DNA of 64,000 nucleotides. Origin: Ianthella basta. Taxonomy: Eukaryota; Porifera; Demospongiae; Verongiida; Ianthellidae. Under the pieces are notes generated by a model that saw only the letters and a list, made by a program, of their open reading frames with translations, was not told where the DNA came from and did not search any database. Position 1 is the stretch's first letter; the number at the start of each line of letters is the position of its first letter. A program made the position numbers and the translations under genes. Of the stretch, positions 1-10,800 are shown one piece after another. The stretch lies in NCBI GenBank assembly GCA_964019415.1, contig OZ025879.1, positions 1,269,810-1,333,809 on the forward strand. The letters are read 5' to 3'.

Positions 1-1082
1 AGTAATCAAGTAGCAGTGGCTTGGAGCATCTATGATGCAAGTTTCATGATTGTTGTAGCTGGAGTCTGGCCTCTCGCTGTTCCGTAGTTTGCGCGGCTTT
101 CCTATTTCTATCGCAAGTGCGCCTGTTTGCCAATCGCTGCTCTTCTTACTACGCAACTATACCTGTTTGCAGAAGATGACGAAAGCATTGAACTGATCAT
201 TAATTTTAAATACTTCATTTCTAATCATTGTTTATGCCTATTTTTTGCACTGACAATACAACTACTGCAATCTTGCAAGGGTTACCTCTGGCACAGGAGG
301 TTATGCCAACAATATATAGAAATCATCACATGTGGGACATGTTCTGTGTAAACAACTGCTCAACAATGATGGCTGATTTTGTACCTCTGTATAATTGCTT
401 ATATCTCCTGCAAATTTTGTTTGATCTAGGTGTGACGAGTACCAGACGAAAGACCACACTCAGCTCTCTGACGGAAAGGCTAGCATGTGAAACTAGCCAT
501 CAACGTGCCTCTTCCTGCCAACACCAATAGCCAGAATGATCTTTTTGCAAACAATCTCAGCAACCCTCCCACAGGGGCAATGTCTTGCGACATCCTTGTG
601 ATACTTCTCAAAAATGGCTGATGGCATTATAGCAAATTGCGCTGTAAGGCACTTCACTCGAACGAATAGATCAAGACTGTGCGTTTTTTCCTTAGGTACA
701 TACCTAGCTGCCAGATACGTTTTATAGGATGATTTCTTTCCTAAGATCATCACAGATTATGTGCCCATCACATGACATTGCGCGCGTAGCCACAGAAACA
801 GAGGAATTCACATCTTTATGTTATGATTTCCCTTATGTAAACAAAACTGGACATGTCCTATAAGGGATTCCTTCATTCAGTCAACAAAGAAATTGAAACA
901 GAAACGCAATTATTATCAAATCCATTGTGACGACCTTGCCAACAAAAGTCAATAGCCTGAATGTCAAAGGCCATGTTGAAAGCCCACAACTTTTCCCATT
1001 CACTTTACTCAGTTGGTACTTACAATTAATCTTCCCCTCCACCCACAACACCAAACACAAAATCCTCTTCGCATAACCATAC
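1..1082 (-). other. Gene Z intron 2 (partial), with mobile-element remnants
   Basis: No exon is visible here. The segment lies 3' of gene Z exon 2 and must be intron, because the giant exon 3 expected next is not in the window. Positions about 140-310 and 999-1028 match intron 2 of gene C (about 60340-60480 and 60528-60556), showing common descent. Positions about 500-860 hold an inserted element in minus orientation whose end matches the element starting near 57470 in gene C. An 86-codon minus-strand reading frame at 493-753 lies in that insertion; I do not recognise its product and treat it as element-derived. Confidence 0.6.
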
Positions 1083-1347
1083 CTGTGAGATGATGAACGG
1101 ACTGGAAGCCAAGTCCAAACCGACCAACTTTCAGCAGCTCCTCCTCCTTTTGGCTCTGGTGCAACTTGCCAATGTTCTTCCAGTCACCTTCACTGAAGAC
1201 ACTGTTGTTCCAGGCGAGCAGGGCTGGGCCCTGAAATGGAGCGAGGGATGGCTTCCATAGGCCACCAGGGTCGCGAGGGTGTTGGCGGGAGTCAATGAGG
1301 AATTTGACCTTGCTGGCTCCAGCATCGTCGGCATTTTGAATGAGCTC
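1083..1347 (-). CDS. Gene Z exon 2: sacsin-like N-terminal ATPase motif (partial gene)
   Basis: This is the 265-bp second coding exon of a sacsin-like gene running off the left edge. It is open throughout and begins after a TAG acceptor with ELIQNADDAGAS, the N-box of the GHKL/Hsp90-type ATP-binding fold. It continues through the FQGPALLAWNN and GRFGLGFQSV motifs typical of the first sacsin internal repeat. It ends with CTCACAG before GTATGG, phase 1, exactly like exon 2 of genes A, B and C. Where the other genes read VYHLT it reads VHHLT, a single substitution. The remainder of the gene, including the giant exon 3, lies left of position 1, so intactness cannot be judged. Confidence 0.85.
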
Positions 1348-1430
1348 CTATGAGAAAAGAGGAACGGAGACAGTCAGCAATGCAAACGGATTCCAAGTTG
1401 AGAACTACTTAATTCGCCGACGTAACGCAC

Positions 1431-1526
1431 CTTCAGAATCTGTCCGCCGTCTGTGTAGCGCTGGAGTAGGTTCTTAATGAAGTCTGTCAATGGGGGCTGT
1501 CTTGTTCCAAAGTCGTCGTCACACAT
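1431..1526 (-). CDS. Gene Z exon 1: sacsin-like start exon
   Basis: This 96-bp exon encodes 32 residues from an ATG at 1526-1524 (MCDDDFGTRQPP...) to QILK at a GTGCGT donor, phase 0. The same exon of the same length is present in genes A, B and C. The segment TPPL-type/DFIKNLLQRYTDGGQILK corresponds to the opening of the first sacsin repeat in human sacsin, so the protein starts directly at that repeat with no ubiquitin-like domain in front. It is joined to exon 2 across an 83-bp intron (1348-1430). Confidence 0.85.
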
Positions 1527-1539
1527 ATCTGAGAGGAAC

Positions 1540-1660
1540 GCCGAAGCTGAATAGCTTCTCTTTTCCTTTGAGGGCTATACTGTTACGCTACCAGGAAAAT
1601 AAGAGTCTCACTATAGCCAGCGCGTGCCCACGTGCACGTGGTTCCTGCCGCATAAATTTT
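1540..1660 (-). promoter_or_regulatory. Gene Z upstream block with tandem E-box
   Basis: CACGTGCACGTG at 1629-1640 lies about 100 bp upstream of the gene Z start codon. Next to it, around 1556-1600, is a conserved pyrimidine-rich block (TTTGAGGGCTA with TGTTACG) that is also found upstream of gene C near 61254-61295. The same E-box pair or a close variant precedes genes A, B and C. Overlapping CACGTG motifs are known targets of bHLH-ZIP factors; which factor acts here is not known. The transcription start is not mapped. Confidence 0.5.
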
Positions 1661-2042
1661 AGGCTGCGTCCAGGTCGTTGGCTATAATTTATAGCTAAAA
1701 TAATTATAAATAAGTCCTCCAAGTGTATAAGCAGTGCAAAATACAGGCCGACATGTAATAATTTTGGAAACGTCATATGAATTCTGAGAATCATTCCAGC
1801 CGTACAATTGAACACAGAGTTAGCCATACAGAATTTGTGAAAATGAACAAGGAACAAAGTACTGCCAACACGCATGTACATGTGCCACATGAGTGAATGC
1901 CTCAACAAAGTTGCTATCTTCTACATCGATATCGCTGGTGCAGCCTCATCCCAATGACCATGAATACTGCTGTAGAATAGGAAAGAACACACAGGCAATG
2001 GCATTTAGAATTAACAATTTTGTACACTTTAACCTGTTACAC
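1661..2042. other. Intergenic between gene Z promoter and membrane-protein remnant
   Basis: No coding exon is supported. The segment near 1780-1990 is similar to 61500-61700, upstream of gene C, so it belongs to the duplicated unit. The short reading frames here are not conserved in frame. Confidence 0.4.
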
Positions 2043-3046
2043 CTACTTCTTCAAAGCCTGCAATCTGATGAACCATGCTGGGCACAGAACAGTGATCACC
2101 AGAACTGCCGACAAGTAGAAGAGATCAGCAGTTAGGGAAATGCTGGCCAGAGTCGTCATAGTAACACAGAATAAGGCTGCCGTGAAGGCAGGCAGTCCAT
2201 AGTTAGGGTAGTCCTCCTACAACAAATGACACAAAGCAAAATAACTGACCTTGTAAGGTCATGTTAAACAGGTTACCTTCTTTGTCATCACCTGATAAGA
2301 GCATTATCAGCTACCAGAAGTGTACACAACTGAACAACCTCAGATACAGACCTTTACTGGGCGCCTGGGAGAATAGCCTATGGCTAAAGGCTCCCCAGTC
2401 TAAATAATGATCCCCTGACCCTGACCTGACATTTTTGGGTTGGTTGTCCACACCAGGCATCGGGTACCATAGTCAAAATCATGGTATTATACATAAACAT
2501 GACCAATATGGCTGTATAAAATCTCTAGCTCGCATTCTACGTCAACACTAGATTTTGCAATTATACTGTATGTGTATGAATCCGTATAATATCATGCAAG
2601 TGCTTACCGATACTAGTATGCAGTGTGGACAAGCAATTCAAAAAGGTCTGTATGTATTTCAAATGGTATAGTTCCCTGTACAGCAGCTTAGAGTGTACAT
2701 GCAGTGTTGTGGAATGTCTGGCCAGAGGAGGCTTGCAAGAAGCCAGAGATGCCAACTGCCTAGGAGAACTTGCTCAATAACTGTGAACTCTAGCACATGC
2801 ACTATACACACAGTACAAGTTTCATGCACTTCACAACTGAAGGAACACCACCTTGTGCCCATCAAAGCTATGCTTTCAACTGTATTATTATTATTGTGTG
2901 TAGCTATTGATGCGCATGGTGAGGACGTGCACACCTTCAGAGACCCTAGCATTGGGTAACACTGTAAACATGGCCACTGCAGTCATCAGTGCTAAGACGT
3001 GGAGAGGGGAGAGGAGAAGTGAAGAAAGACGCACAGCGCCAAACAT
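2043..3046 (-). pseudogene. Broken A-side copy of a small membrane-protein gene
   Basis: Three blocks match the copies near 41.4-42.1 kb and 61.8-62.5 kb. Exon 1 is 2935-3046 (MFGAVRLSS..., one hydrophobic segment, then a GTGTGC donor). The middle exon is split over 2292-2759. The last exon is 2043-2216 (LPAFTAALFCVTMTTLASIS... with two hydrophobic stretches, ending LQALKK and a stop). In this copy exon 1 is 5 bp shorter than in the other two, which shifts phase. The middle exon has a one-base insertion near the ACTCTAAG segment, and a 304-bp element interrupts it at 2347-2650. I do not recognise the family. Loss of function is inferred from these three lesions; the intact hydrophobic last exon suggests the loss is recent. 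Confidence 0.5.
2345..2652. mobile_element. MITE-like insertion with TA target sites
   Basis: Perfect 12-bp inverted ends ATACAGACCTTT (2344-2355) and AAAGGTCTGTAT (2642-2653) bound about 304 bp with no coding capacity. A TA dinucleotide at each end fits a Tc1/mariner-type target duplication, with CAGACC as the element end. The sequence sits inside what is a continuous exon in the sister copies at 41671-41827 and 62029-62185, which is direct evidence of insertion. Assignment to a superfamily is inference. Confidence 0.65.
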
Positions 3047-3112
3047 GGTAGCGTTGAGAGATGCCACCAACCCCGCGCGCACTATATGCCGTGAACTTCC
3101 TCCACTTCATAT

Positions 3113-3225
3113 TTAGTCTCGCTTGGCCGACCGCTTCCTCACCTCCATTTTTGTTGGTGACGTCATAAGTCGGCCTATGACGTCACCAAAAAAAGGCGAG
3201 GAAGCAGTCGGCTAAGTGAGACTAA
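3113..3225. mobile_element. Foldback element, TAGTCTCG ends
   Basis: A near-perfect inverted repeat of about 113 bp: TTAGTCTCGCTTGGCCGACC at the left pairs with the GGCTAAGTGAGACTAA region at the right. The inner arms hold GGTGACGTCATA and TATGACGTCACC around a short centre. It has no coding capacity. The ends resemble those of the longer foldback element at 59076-59544, so the two are probably related non-autonomous DNA elements. Confidence 0.65.
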
Positions 3226-3229
3226 TTTT

Positions 3230-3378
3230 ATCCAGCAAATTTATGCAACCTTGCAACAGTTCCCATATCATGGACAGTCGTTACCTAGTACACAACTATT
3301 ATGTCACCCTGTTCGTATCCTAAGTAATGACTACCCAGGTATGGGGTACTGTTGCAAGGTTGAATAAATCCGCTGTAC
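3230..3378. mobile_element. MITE copy 1, GCAACCTTGCAACAG ends
   Basis: A palindromic element whose arms (TTTATGCAACCTTGCAACAG and CTGTTGCAAGGTTGAATAAA) match the better preserved copy at 22100-22265. The left terminus is degraded (CAGCAAATT instead of CAGCGGATT). Confidence 0.65.
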
Positions 3379-3848
3379 TTCATCCTTATCAGTTATGACA
3401 TGAATCCAACTGGCACAGGAGTGACAAATTGTCCAGGCCATATATGGACTGCAATGCACTACCTATACCTCACTGTAGCTAGTACAAGCCACGCCGCTAA
3501 GTCAAAGAAAGTTGTCTGTCGAAGTCTTGCAATGATCATCCCCCGTGCATTTGTACTCCAGTGCACCTACTTTAATTAGTGCTCATCCATATGTGTCCCT
3601 GTTCCCATTTCCATTTCATTCGCATCACCCAGTGATTCACTTACTGGTAACATAGATACTGTGACTACATTATAAGTGTATGTAAAGAAGCTAAGAGTCT
3701 CCAGTTAGCTATCACCATCAATTCCATATATATTCTACAAAGCTTGAAAAAGCTAGTTAAGGTGTTCTATTTAGCTTCGTATGTAGCTACCTAGCTAGTT
3801 AACTGCATAGCGAATGGTCATATGTGTTAGCTACTAGTACCTAGCTAC
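3379..3848. other. Non-coding flank of PARP exon A
   Basis: Similar to 42165-42622 and 62525-62992 beside the other PARP exons, so it is part of the duplicated unit, probably 3' UTR and spacer. I see no reading frame conserved among the copies. Short TAGCTA-rich runs near 3770-3850 are simple sequence. Confidence 0.4.
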
Positions 3849-4468
3849 CTAACGATGAACAACAGCATCATCACGGTATGTGACGATGTATGCTGGATAA
3901 GTCTGGTCGTTGTTGTGAACAACGTAGATGGTGCCACTGCCAAGTTGTCCCTGGATGCTGTCGTAGGAGACTGCCAGTCCTCCCTCTTCCTGTGGCTTCG
4001 TTGGAGGAGAAGCGGTGTTGGACCTCCTATATGAGATATCCCCCAGGGCAGCCTGGACAACCAGCATCTGGCAGTAGCCTTGTGCATCCACATGGCGGTA
4101 ACCGTGAGACACAGTTGCATCCTTGGCGAGGTAGACACCCTTACCATATGCTCCCCACTCACTCCTGATGACGTCGAGCCCTCTTGTACCACGAACTATG
4201 TCATTGGGGTCATTCCCACTAGTGCCATGAAACACGAGTTTCTCATTGCAATAGCCCAGTCGCTGTCTCATCAGTTTGCAAGCCGAAGTGTACTTCCTCC
4301 ATAGGACCACATTCTGGATGCAGTCTATGCTGTATATGCGCACATTTAGTGTGCCCATGGTAGCATTGAACAACTCAGCCACAACATCATAGTCATAGCT
4401 GTCCTCAAGAGCTGGCACCTCCTTAAACAAGTTGTCCCCCTCGTGTGGTAACCATGTGGGAGGTAGAC
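3849..4468 (-). CDS. Gene A PARP catalytic exon (mono-ADP-ribosyltransferase type)
   Basis: This 620-bp exon starts after a CTCAG acceptor in phase 1 and encodes 206 residues to a stop. It opens with LPPTWLPHE and contains RIQN-like and VVLWRKY segments, then LVFHGTS (His81), GAYGKGVYLA (Tyr113) and GTIYVVHNN (Ile181). These match the H-Y-x catalytic triad of PARP enzymes. Ile at the third place is the pattern of mono-ADP-ribosylating PARPs rather than polymer-forming ones. It is fully open. The matching exons in genes B, C and D have exactly the same length. It follows the HEPN-coding end of gene A by about 0.4 kb. The furthest downstream donor of gene A is lost, but an in-phase donor at 4938/4937 could still join it. 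A separate single-exon gene is less likely because there is no good start codon before the domain. Confidence 0.8.
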
Positions 4469-4884
4469 CTGAGTACAATGCACGGTGAAGGCATATCATC
4501 ATCCATCTGTCATGGTCTTACAAATTCAGGGTAGCTAAACCACTACTGCTGTGCATATGCAAGCACATCATGCTTGCCATTGGAGTCACATACCAGCCTG
4601 CTGTGTGGTGCACAGTATACCTCATTGAAAGAGGTGAAAGCTCCCTTTGACTCTCTTACAGCCTCAAAGTGCGTGTTAGTGATACCACAGGTGGACAGTG
4701 ACAAAGAGCTACACTGTGAAGTCTATAGGCCACACATTAATGTGAGACAGTCTGGGTGTAAGGGAAATATGGTACGAGGTGGGTAGGCATGAATGCACCC
4801 ATGACTAACTCGCTGGGTTCACTCAGGCTCACCCCAACCAGCTACATGCAGTGCATGACAGCTACATATATTTTATATTGTATA
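4469..4884 (-). other. Gene A intron 3 / 3' spacer
   Basis: Lies between the gene A stop and the PARP exon. Under the fusion model it is intron; otherwise it is 3' spacer. It is longer than in gene B because of a segment at about 4500-4740 that gene B lacks and gene C shares. No reading frame is conserved between A and C here. Confidence 0.5.
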
Positions 4885-7800
4885 TTAGTTGTCAAAGATA
4901 TACAAATGTAGTAGTGTGAACAATGTGTGCAGCTCACTGTTGGGGTCCATCTGCCTTTCTGCTTCCAGTGGCATGCTGTGGTCAATGGCATCAAACATCT
5001 GGGTCACTTCTTCCTTTGGCAATTCCCTCACAGTTCGCAGGAATTTCTCAACAGCAGACACAGCTTCAATTGCCTCCTCAAAGTTGTATCTGTATGCCTC
5101 TGCAGGGGCCATTTTGGGGATGTTGTGCTCTGGGTAGCGGCAGCGAAGGAAGTGGCTGGACACCACAAGGACTTGGGGCATCAAGTCAACAGGAGGGTTG
5201 TGGAACCAGTGCTGGTTGTCCTGCAGCTCCTTGCACAGATCAGCTACATTGGTGTGTTCTGCAAGCCTTCGTCTCAGCCCAAACAGTGCAAGGAAGAGGG
5301 CCTTCAGGCACTTCTCCATGCTCTCATGTGCCAGGAAGCACACCTGAGCAGGAAAGACCTGTACAAGCAAAGGGAGGCTCTCCTCAGCCTGCTCTTCAAG
5401 CTTATGCTTTGAATCCTCCAGTAGCACCTTGGCCGCCTCATAATCATTGAGTGCCTGGATCAGCCACATCTTTGCATCCACTAGGTTAGGTTCTGGTGGT
5501 GGCTCAATGGCAGGAGGCTGCCAGACAGGAGCAGTGACACCTGTGTACCCACGATAGCCACCTCCATATCCATGATGGTGGCTAGCACTACTTCCATATC
5601 CATGATGGTGCCTAGCACTACCTCCATATCCATGATGGTGCCTACCACCACCTCCATATCCATGATGCTGCCTACCACTACCTCCATATCCATGATGGTG
5701 CCTACCACCACCTCCATTCCATACAGATACACTGTTACCCGTGGGGAAATACCCGCCTCCGCCCCCACCATACATAGGTGCTTGAGTTTGGACACTTGGC
5801 TGTGGTTCTTGGGAATAGCTGACTTCTAAAGGGATTGTCTCTGGAGGCAAGAATGCCTTTATTTCCTGTTTAACCCTCTGGAGGATACTGGGATCTCTCA
5901 CTACATTCTTAAGTACCAGGAGGAGTTCATCTGTTGAGGTTTTGTATTTGTTGACACAGTGTTTCTTGGTGCAAAGGTAATGGAGATGGTGTACCAAACG
6001 TATTGATACATGCTGAAGTTGGGGCTGTGAGACTTTGGCCATCATTGCAGTATACAATTTTGTTAGCTCTTCTTTCAGTGTTATGCTGTTTTTCACAGCA
6101 AGAGGGAGCACTGAAAGTGGCTGCAGGTTAACATCCGCTCCTCCTGTGGAGTGTGCCACTTCCACTTGCCATTCACTGGCAATGTATGCTCTCTGTTGTG
6201 AGTACAAGTACTTGCTCATTACAAGAGGAGACATTACCATTTCTACAATCGATGGCGCAGAATTGCTCAATTTTACACGTAGTCTACAGGTTTGGAGTTC
6301 ATTTCGCCTTTCACTTGAAATACTAACTACCTGAGCATTGATGAGCTGTCCCTCTGCATTGCAAAACTTGACAATCTCTTCAGCTCTGAATGTGCACACA
6401 ATCACATTGTCCAGCTGGTCGGTATACTTGACTGCCTGGCCTATCTTGGATGGAGATGGCTGCTGCTCAGAACCATGCACATAGTTAGGTATACCAGCAC
6501 TAGTCAACACACCATCGATCAGGTGAGGACTAGGACACATGAACATCTTGACAAGTAATCCATTATCCCTTATGATGTTTCCAAGGTATTGGTTCAGTCC
6601 ACAGGCCAGCTGATGGAGTAGATGGTAAAGATCGTAAAAGTCTGAGTGTGGAGCAATGTAGACTGTGGCACCACTCTCTTCACCTTCCAACACAAGACAG
6701 AGGATAGACTCATTTTCAGAGTTGGGAAGTTGGCGATTGTCCTCTTTGTACAGCAGAACAGTCTTGATAACTTGCACACACTTGACAGTCACCTCCTGTA
6801 GTTTCCCTTTGATGCCCTCCACAGTTTTGTTTGATGGAGGTTGCTGGTTATCATGCTTGACAATCCTGACAATGCCCCTAAAGAAGTCACCTGAAGTTAG
6901 CATTTCAATTGCAGCTGTCACAAACTCACATCCGTGCTCCTTCCCTTCTGCTGCAGCTCTCCTTTCCTTGGTGCAGGCATTCTTGTCATGCAACATGTGG
7001 GGATGAGGGTGCTCTGCAATAATTGAGCTGAGCAGATGTACTCCAAGACAAGCAGGGAGGGAGTGATTGCCATTGTCATCCTTTGGAGGAGGCATTACCA
7101 GCTTAAATCCAGGCAGTGACTCTGGAGTGACTCTCTTACTGTATTGCTGCACATCATCCAGGATCAACTGAGAGGCAGGCAGCAGTTGTTGATCTTTGGA
7201 GAGCAGAGGGACTACATCTGCTTCCAGACATTCCACGACAGCTTCTTCCAAATTCGATTCAGACTTTCGAAGCAGTTTGACAAGATTATTGTATACCGCT
7301 GTTGCACATGATAGGCTGTTTGGATTGTTCTGGATACCCTCTTTGAATACATGTCTCAGAACAAAGAGGCAGTGGGATACTTCTAATCCATCAGCCACAC
7401 CAGCCATCCGTAAGAAAACTATCAGTGTCTGAAACTCTTCAGGAACTGGTTGAATGAGTGGGAAGAACATTTCTTCCTGCTTCTGCATGTCCTTCAATCC
7501 CTTGGCCACGACTTGATTGCCTGGAAGCAATTCAAAAGTAGAGCCATCTTCACTCCTCACCAAAATGCACTTTGCACCTTGCAGAATGGGCACAATCTTT
7601 TCTAATGAAGAATGTGCTAGATTCAAGTATTCATAGTGTGCCTGAAACAACTTGTGAAGTTCTCTGACTGTGTGTGATCTATTCGCAAAGGAAAGCTCCT
7701 TGCAATCCTCGAGCATATGTGTCAACTCAACAAGGTTTCTGGCCACTATTGTGGGGTGCAATTCAAGGCTCCTCACACCCAACAGCTTCAGGGCATTATC

Positions 7801-10800
7801 AGGCCAAAGGGGAGGGTTGAAGTATCTAGGCAAGACTGGGCAATAGAGACTTGCAAGTTGGTAATCGGAGTCTTTTACTTGAAGGACACTACCACGCAAG
7901 GTAGTCCACCCTTGATGTGGCAGTTGAAAATCAGGAAGAGCCTGTTGCAGGGTCTTGCAAGGTTCAAGTTTATTCTCGCAAGGTACAAATTTGATTACAG
8001 CTGCATTACGCAGGAACTGTATGAAGGTTTCAGGTGGATTTCCATATTGCCAAGCTGTCATCTTTGATGCCAGGTCTTCTAGTAAGAGTTTGGCTTTAAG
8101 TTTACACTTCTGAGCACCATCTTCATTCTGCACGTCGTCTGCAGCAACTGTTGCAAGCTGTAGCCAAAGATTCTCAGAAACCACACAGCAAAGATCCATT
8201 TTCATGAAAAATTTCAGCCACTCATCACTGTCCCATGGTGGAGGTGGGAAACTGTCCTCAGGAAGGGATGCCTTGAGCAGGGCATTCCGTGGATCATACA
8301 ACCCTTTCACACACTTTGGTCCACTACATGTTTCAATGAAAGGTGTTTCGGCAAGGATACGTAAGATACTACGCCACTGACCACTTGTACGTCTACTACT
8401 GTCTACTTCTGCTGTTACTGTAACAGTAGACAATTGGTAGAGTTTCTCTAGTTTCTTTACATGGAGATTCAGTAGCTTTGGAGTATCCACTGTGGGTATG
8501 TGCTTAAAATTAGGCACCAATTCATTTAGATACAACTCCAGTATTTCCTGTGCAGAAGAGGCCATATGCACTCCAACTCTTCGCATGAAATGATCACAGT
8601 ATGCTGGGATAATCACAAATGCTGTGTTGGTAACACGACTTATCTGAGCCAGTCCATCATGTGGTATGTTGCTGACATCGTATGCTTCCACGAAAAAGCT
8701 AAGTGCACTGAGCTCACCACTAAACAGTTTGAACAGGGGTAGACTCTTCATCCAACGAATATCCTGCCTGTTCTCTCTGACTTCTTCACTTCCTTCAAGA
8801 AAGTGAAGAAGCTCCAGAATATCAACATCCTTTGGTGTGATATTTCTCTGCAGGATCTCATTCTTGTACACAGTGAGCAAGTGCATGATGTCATCAGGGT
8901 TTTCAGCTTTTGCAAAGTAAGGTGAGAAATTCCTGCACATTTTTGTTTGTAACTGGTCCTTCAAAATACAGCCAAAATCTACAATTGGGAAACAGAACAT
9001 GTTGATCAGTGCCTTACTGGATGCCTGGAACAAAATGTTCTTACACTCAGAAAAGGGAAAGAGCTTGCCATCTGTTGTTGGTACCACAGAAAATGCAACA
9101 AACAAATGCCTCCAATTCTCATGAACTGCACTGAAAAACTTCCAGAAGAGTGCTAATGTCTGTTTGAATTCATTGCCTTCTGGCAAATTGATAGTACCAT
9201 TACAAGGAATAGCCAAGTGCCGAGCAACAAACTGTGGGGACTGCTCCAGTGGTTTGATGATGCCTAGCTTTTGTAGAGCTGCAAAAACGTCAGATTTCTC
9301 AGAGATGCTCTCGTGTACAAACTCATCCTTGCATTCAGGAAGAAGACCAGCATATTGATCCCCAAACACTTCACACATCATCTTCAGCTCATCATCTTGC
9401 GTTAGCATCAATGGTACACCTTCAAAGATCTCCTTCCACTGGACTGGTTGTACTAGGTTTACATCCTTCAAACAGTAGGTTAAAAGGGATGCTATTGCTT
9501 CAACAATGGCAGCTTTGTATGCTGCAAGTCTTGGGCAAAGGGTCCTTAGGTGGTCTCTTAAGACTGCTGCGGTCATTCTTCCTGTATATGTCACCTTTGG
9601 ATTGTTTCTCAGTTTAGAGAGTGAAGTTTCAACATTGGATGCAAATTGCAGGGGTGCAGCCGTTAGCTTCATTCCCAGCTTCAGCAGAGTACTTTCCTTC
9701 AGTTCACAGCACTCACTGTAGAACCACCCTTTGGTGGGCCCATCTTTGTTGGTGAGGGCTAACCACTGGGCACATGCTTCTGGTTGATCCTGCAGTGCAA
9801 GCAGCACATTGGCATGATGGACAAGGAGGAGGCAGTAGAGGTGTTCTGGTAGAAGAAAATCCTTTGGAAAGCCAGAAGTGCTACATTCTGGAAAGAGCTT
9901 GTAGTACCAGTCTTCTACAAACTCCCCTTTCTCTGTCCTCACATCTCTGCAATACAACAGTAGCTCTGCATAGGCTCTGCAGATAATATCATTGCAAATA
10001 GCCTTATTCCAGTCCTTCAGTGGTTGTTCTGGTTTGTCACTGAACTGCAGCTCCCGCCTTGAGTCATTTAGCCAGAAGTGTCCATTCACATGAACTGGCA
10101 TGCCTGATGACTTAGGAAGTGGAAGATAACAGAATACCTTGCTTTCCTGAGGATTATGTGCAAACACATCAACCCTCTGTGGGGACTTTGGCCCTTGGGC
10201 TGCAACTCCACCTAGGGGGAGAAAACTGTGCTTAAATCCAGTTGCTAAAAGGTTGGGATCCACATCTCTAACTCCAAACCGTTTGCTGATAATCCAAGAG
10301 CTGGAAAATTTAGTTGAGGACTGTGGAGAAAGGCTTCTACTGGGAAGCTGTCTTGATCTCAATTGCGTAGATGCAGCTTCATTGTGAGAGAGCTCTGCTT
10401 GTATGCCACTGATTTTAATTTGGTAGACAGTCTGCACAGTTTGTAGAGTGGATGCTTGGTCTTTCTCGAGCTTCCTCTTCTCTTTCCTTGCCCTCTGTGC
10501 AAAGTCACTGCACTTCTGTTGGTCTTCAGGTGATGCTTCTGCATGGCATGACCCAATCACGGTACACCTGCCTTCAGCTGAAATCTCAAAAATGGAGATT
10601 CTTTTGACAGAATTCAAAAATAGCAATGTATGGGCAGCTTCCTGTGAGAATTCAATCAGGTTCTTCTGCAAATTGATTGTAGTTGTTCTATTGCCCTCTC
10701 TAAGTCGAGATGCAGGGCACTGGGTTGATCCTCTGGTCAAAGGTAGCCGGAAGAGAACGTAGCCATCTTTCCATTTCTGCGGTGATCTCAATTGTGCAAA

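Noticed and set aside
1131..1334. Reading frames of about 60-90 residues overlapping each exon 2 (also near 19450, 40067, 60677)
   Set aside because: They recur only because exon 2 is conserved. The sacsin frame carries the recognisable motifs; these are shadows in another frame.
2693..2959. An 88-residue plus-strand protein
   Set aside because: It lies antisense to the membrane-protein exons and is not preserved in the other two copies.
4870..4890. A minor-class AT-AC intron in gene A (ATATAC after the stop)
   Set aside because: The minor-class donor consensus is ATATCC, the site lies after the stop codon, and an ordinary in-phase GT donor exists upstream.
4927..5450. Antisense open frames over the HEPN-coding region (also near 24540 and 43721)
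   Set aside because: They mirror the conserved, GC-balanced HEPN code on the opposite strand and have no splice or promoter support.
5560..5720. A CRISPR-like array suggested by regular 30-bp repeats
   Set aside because: The units are contiguous with no unique spacers and encode an in-frame Gly/His peptide in a eukaryotic gene.
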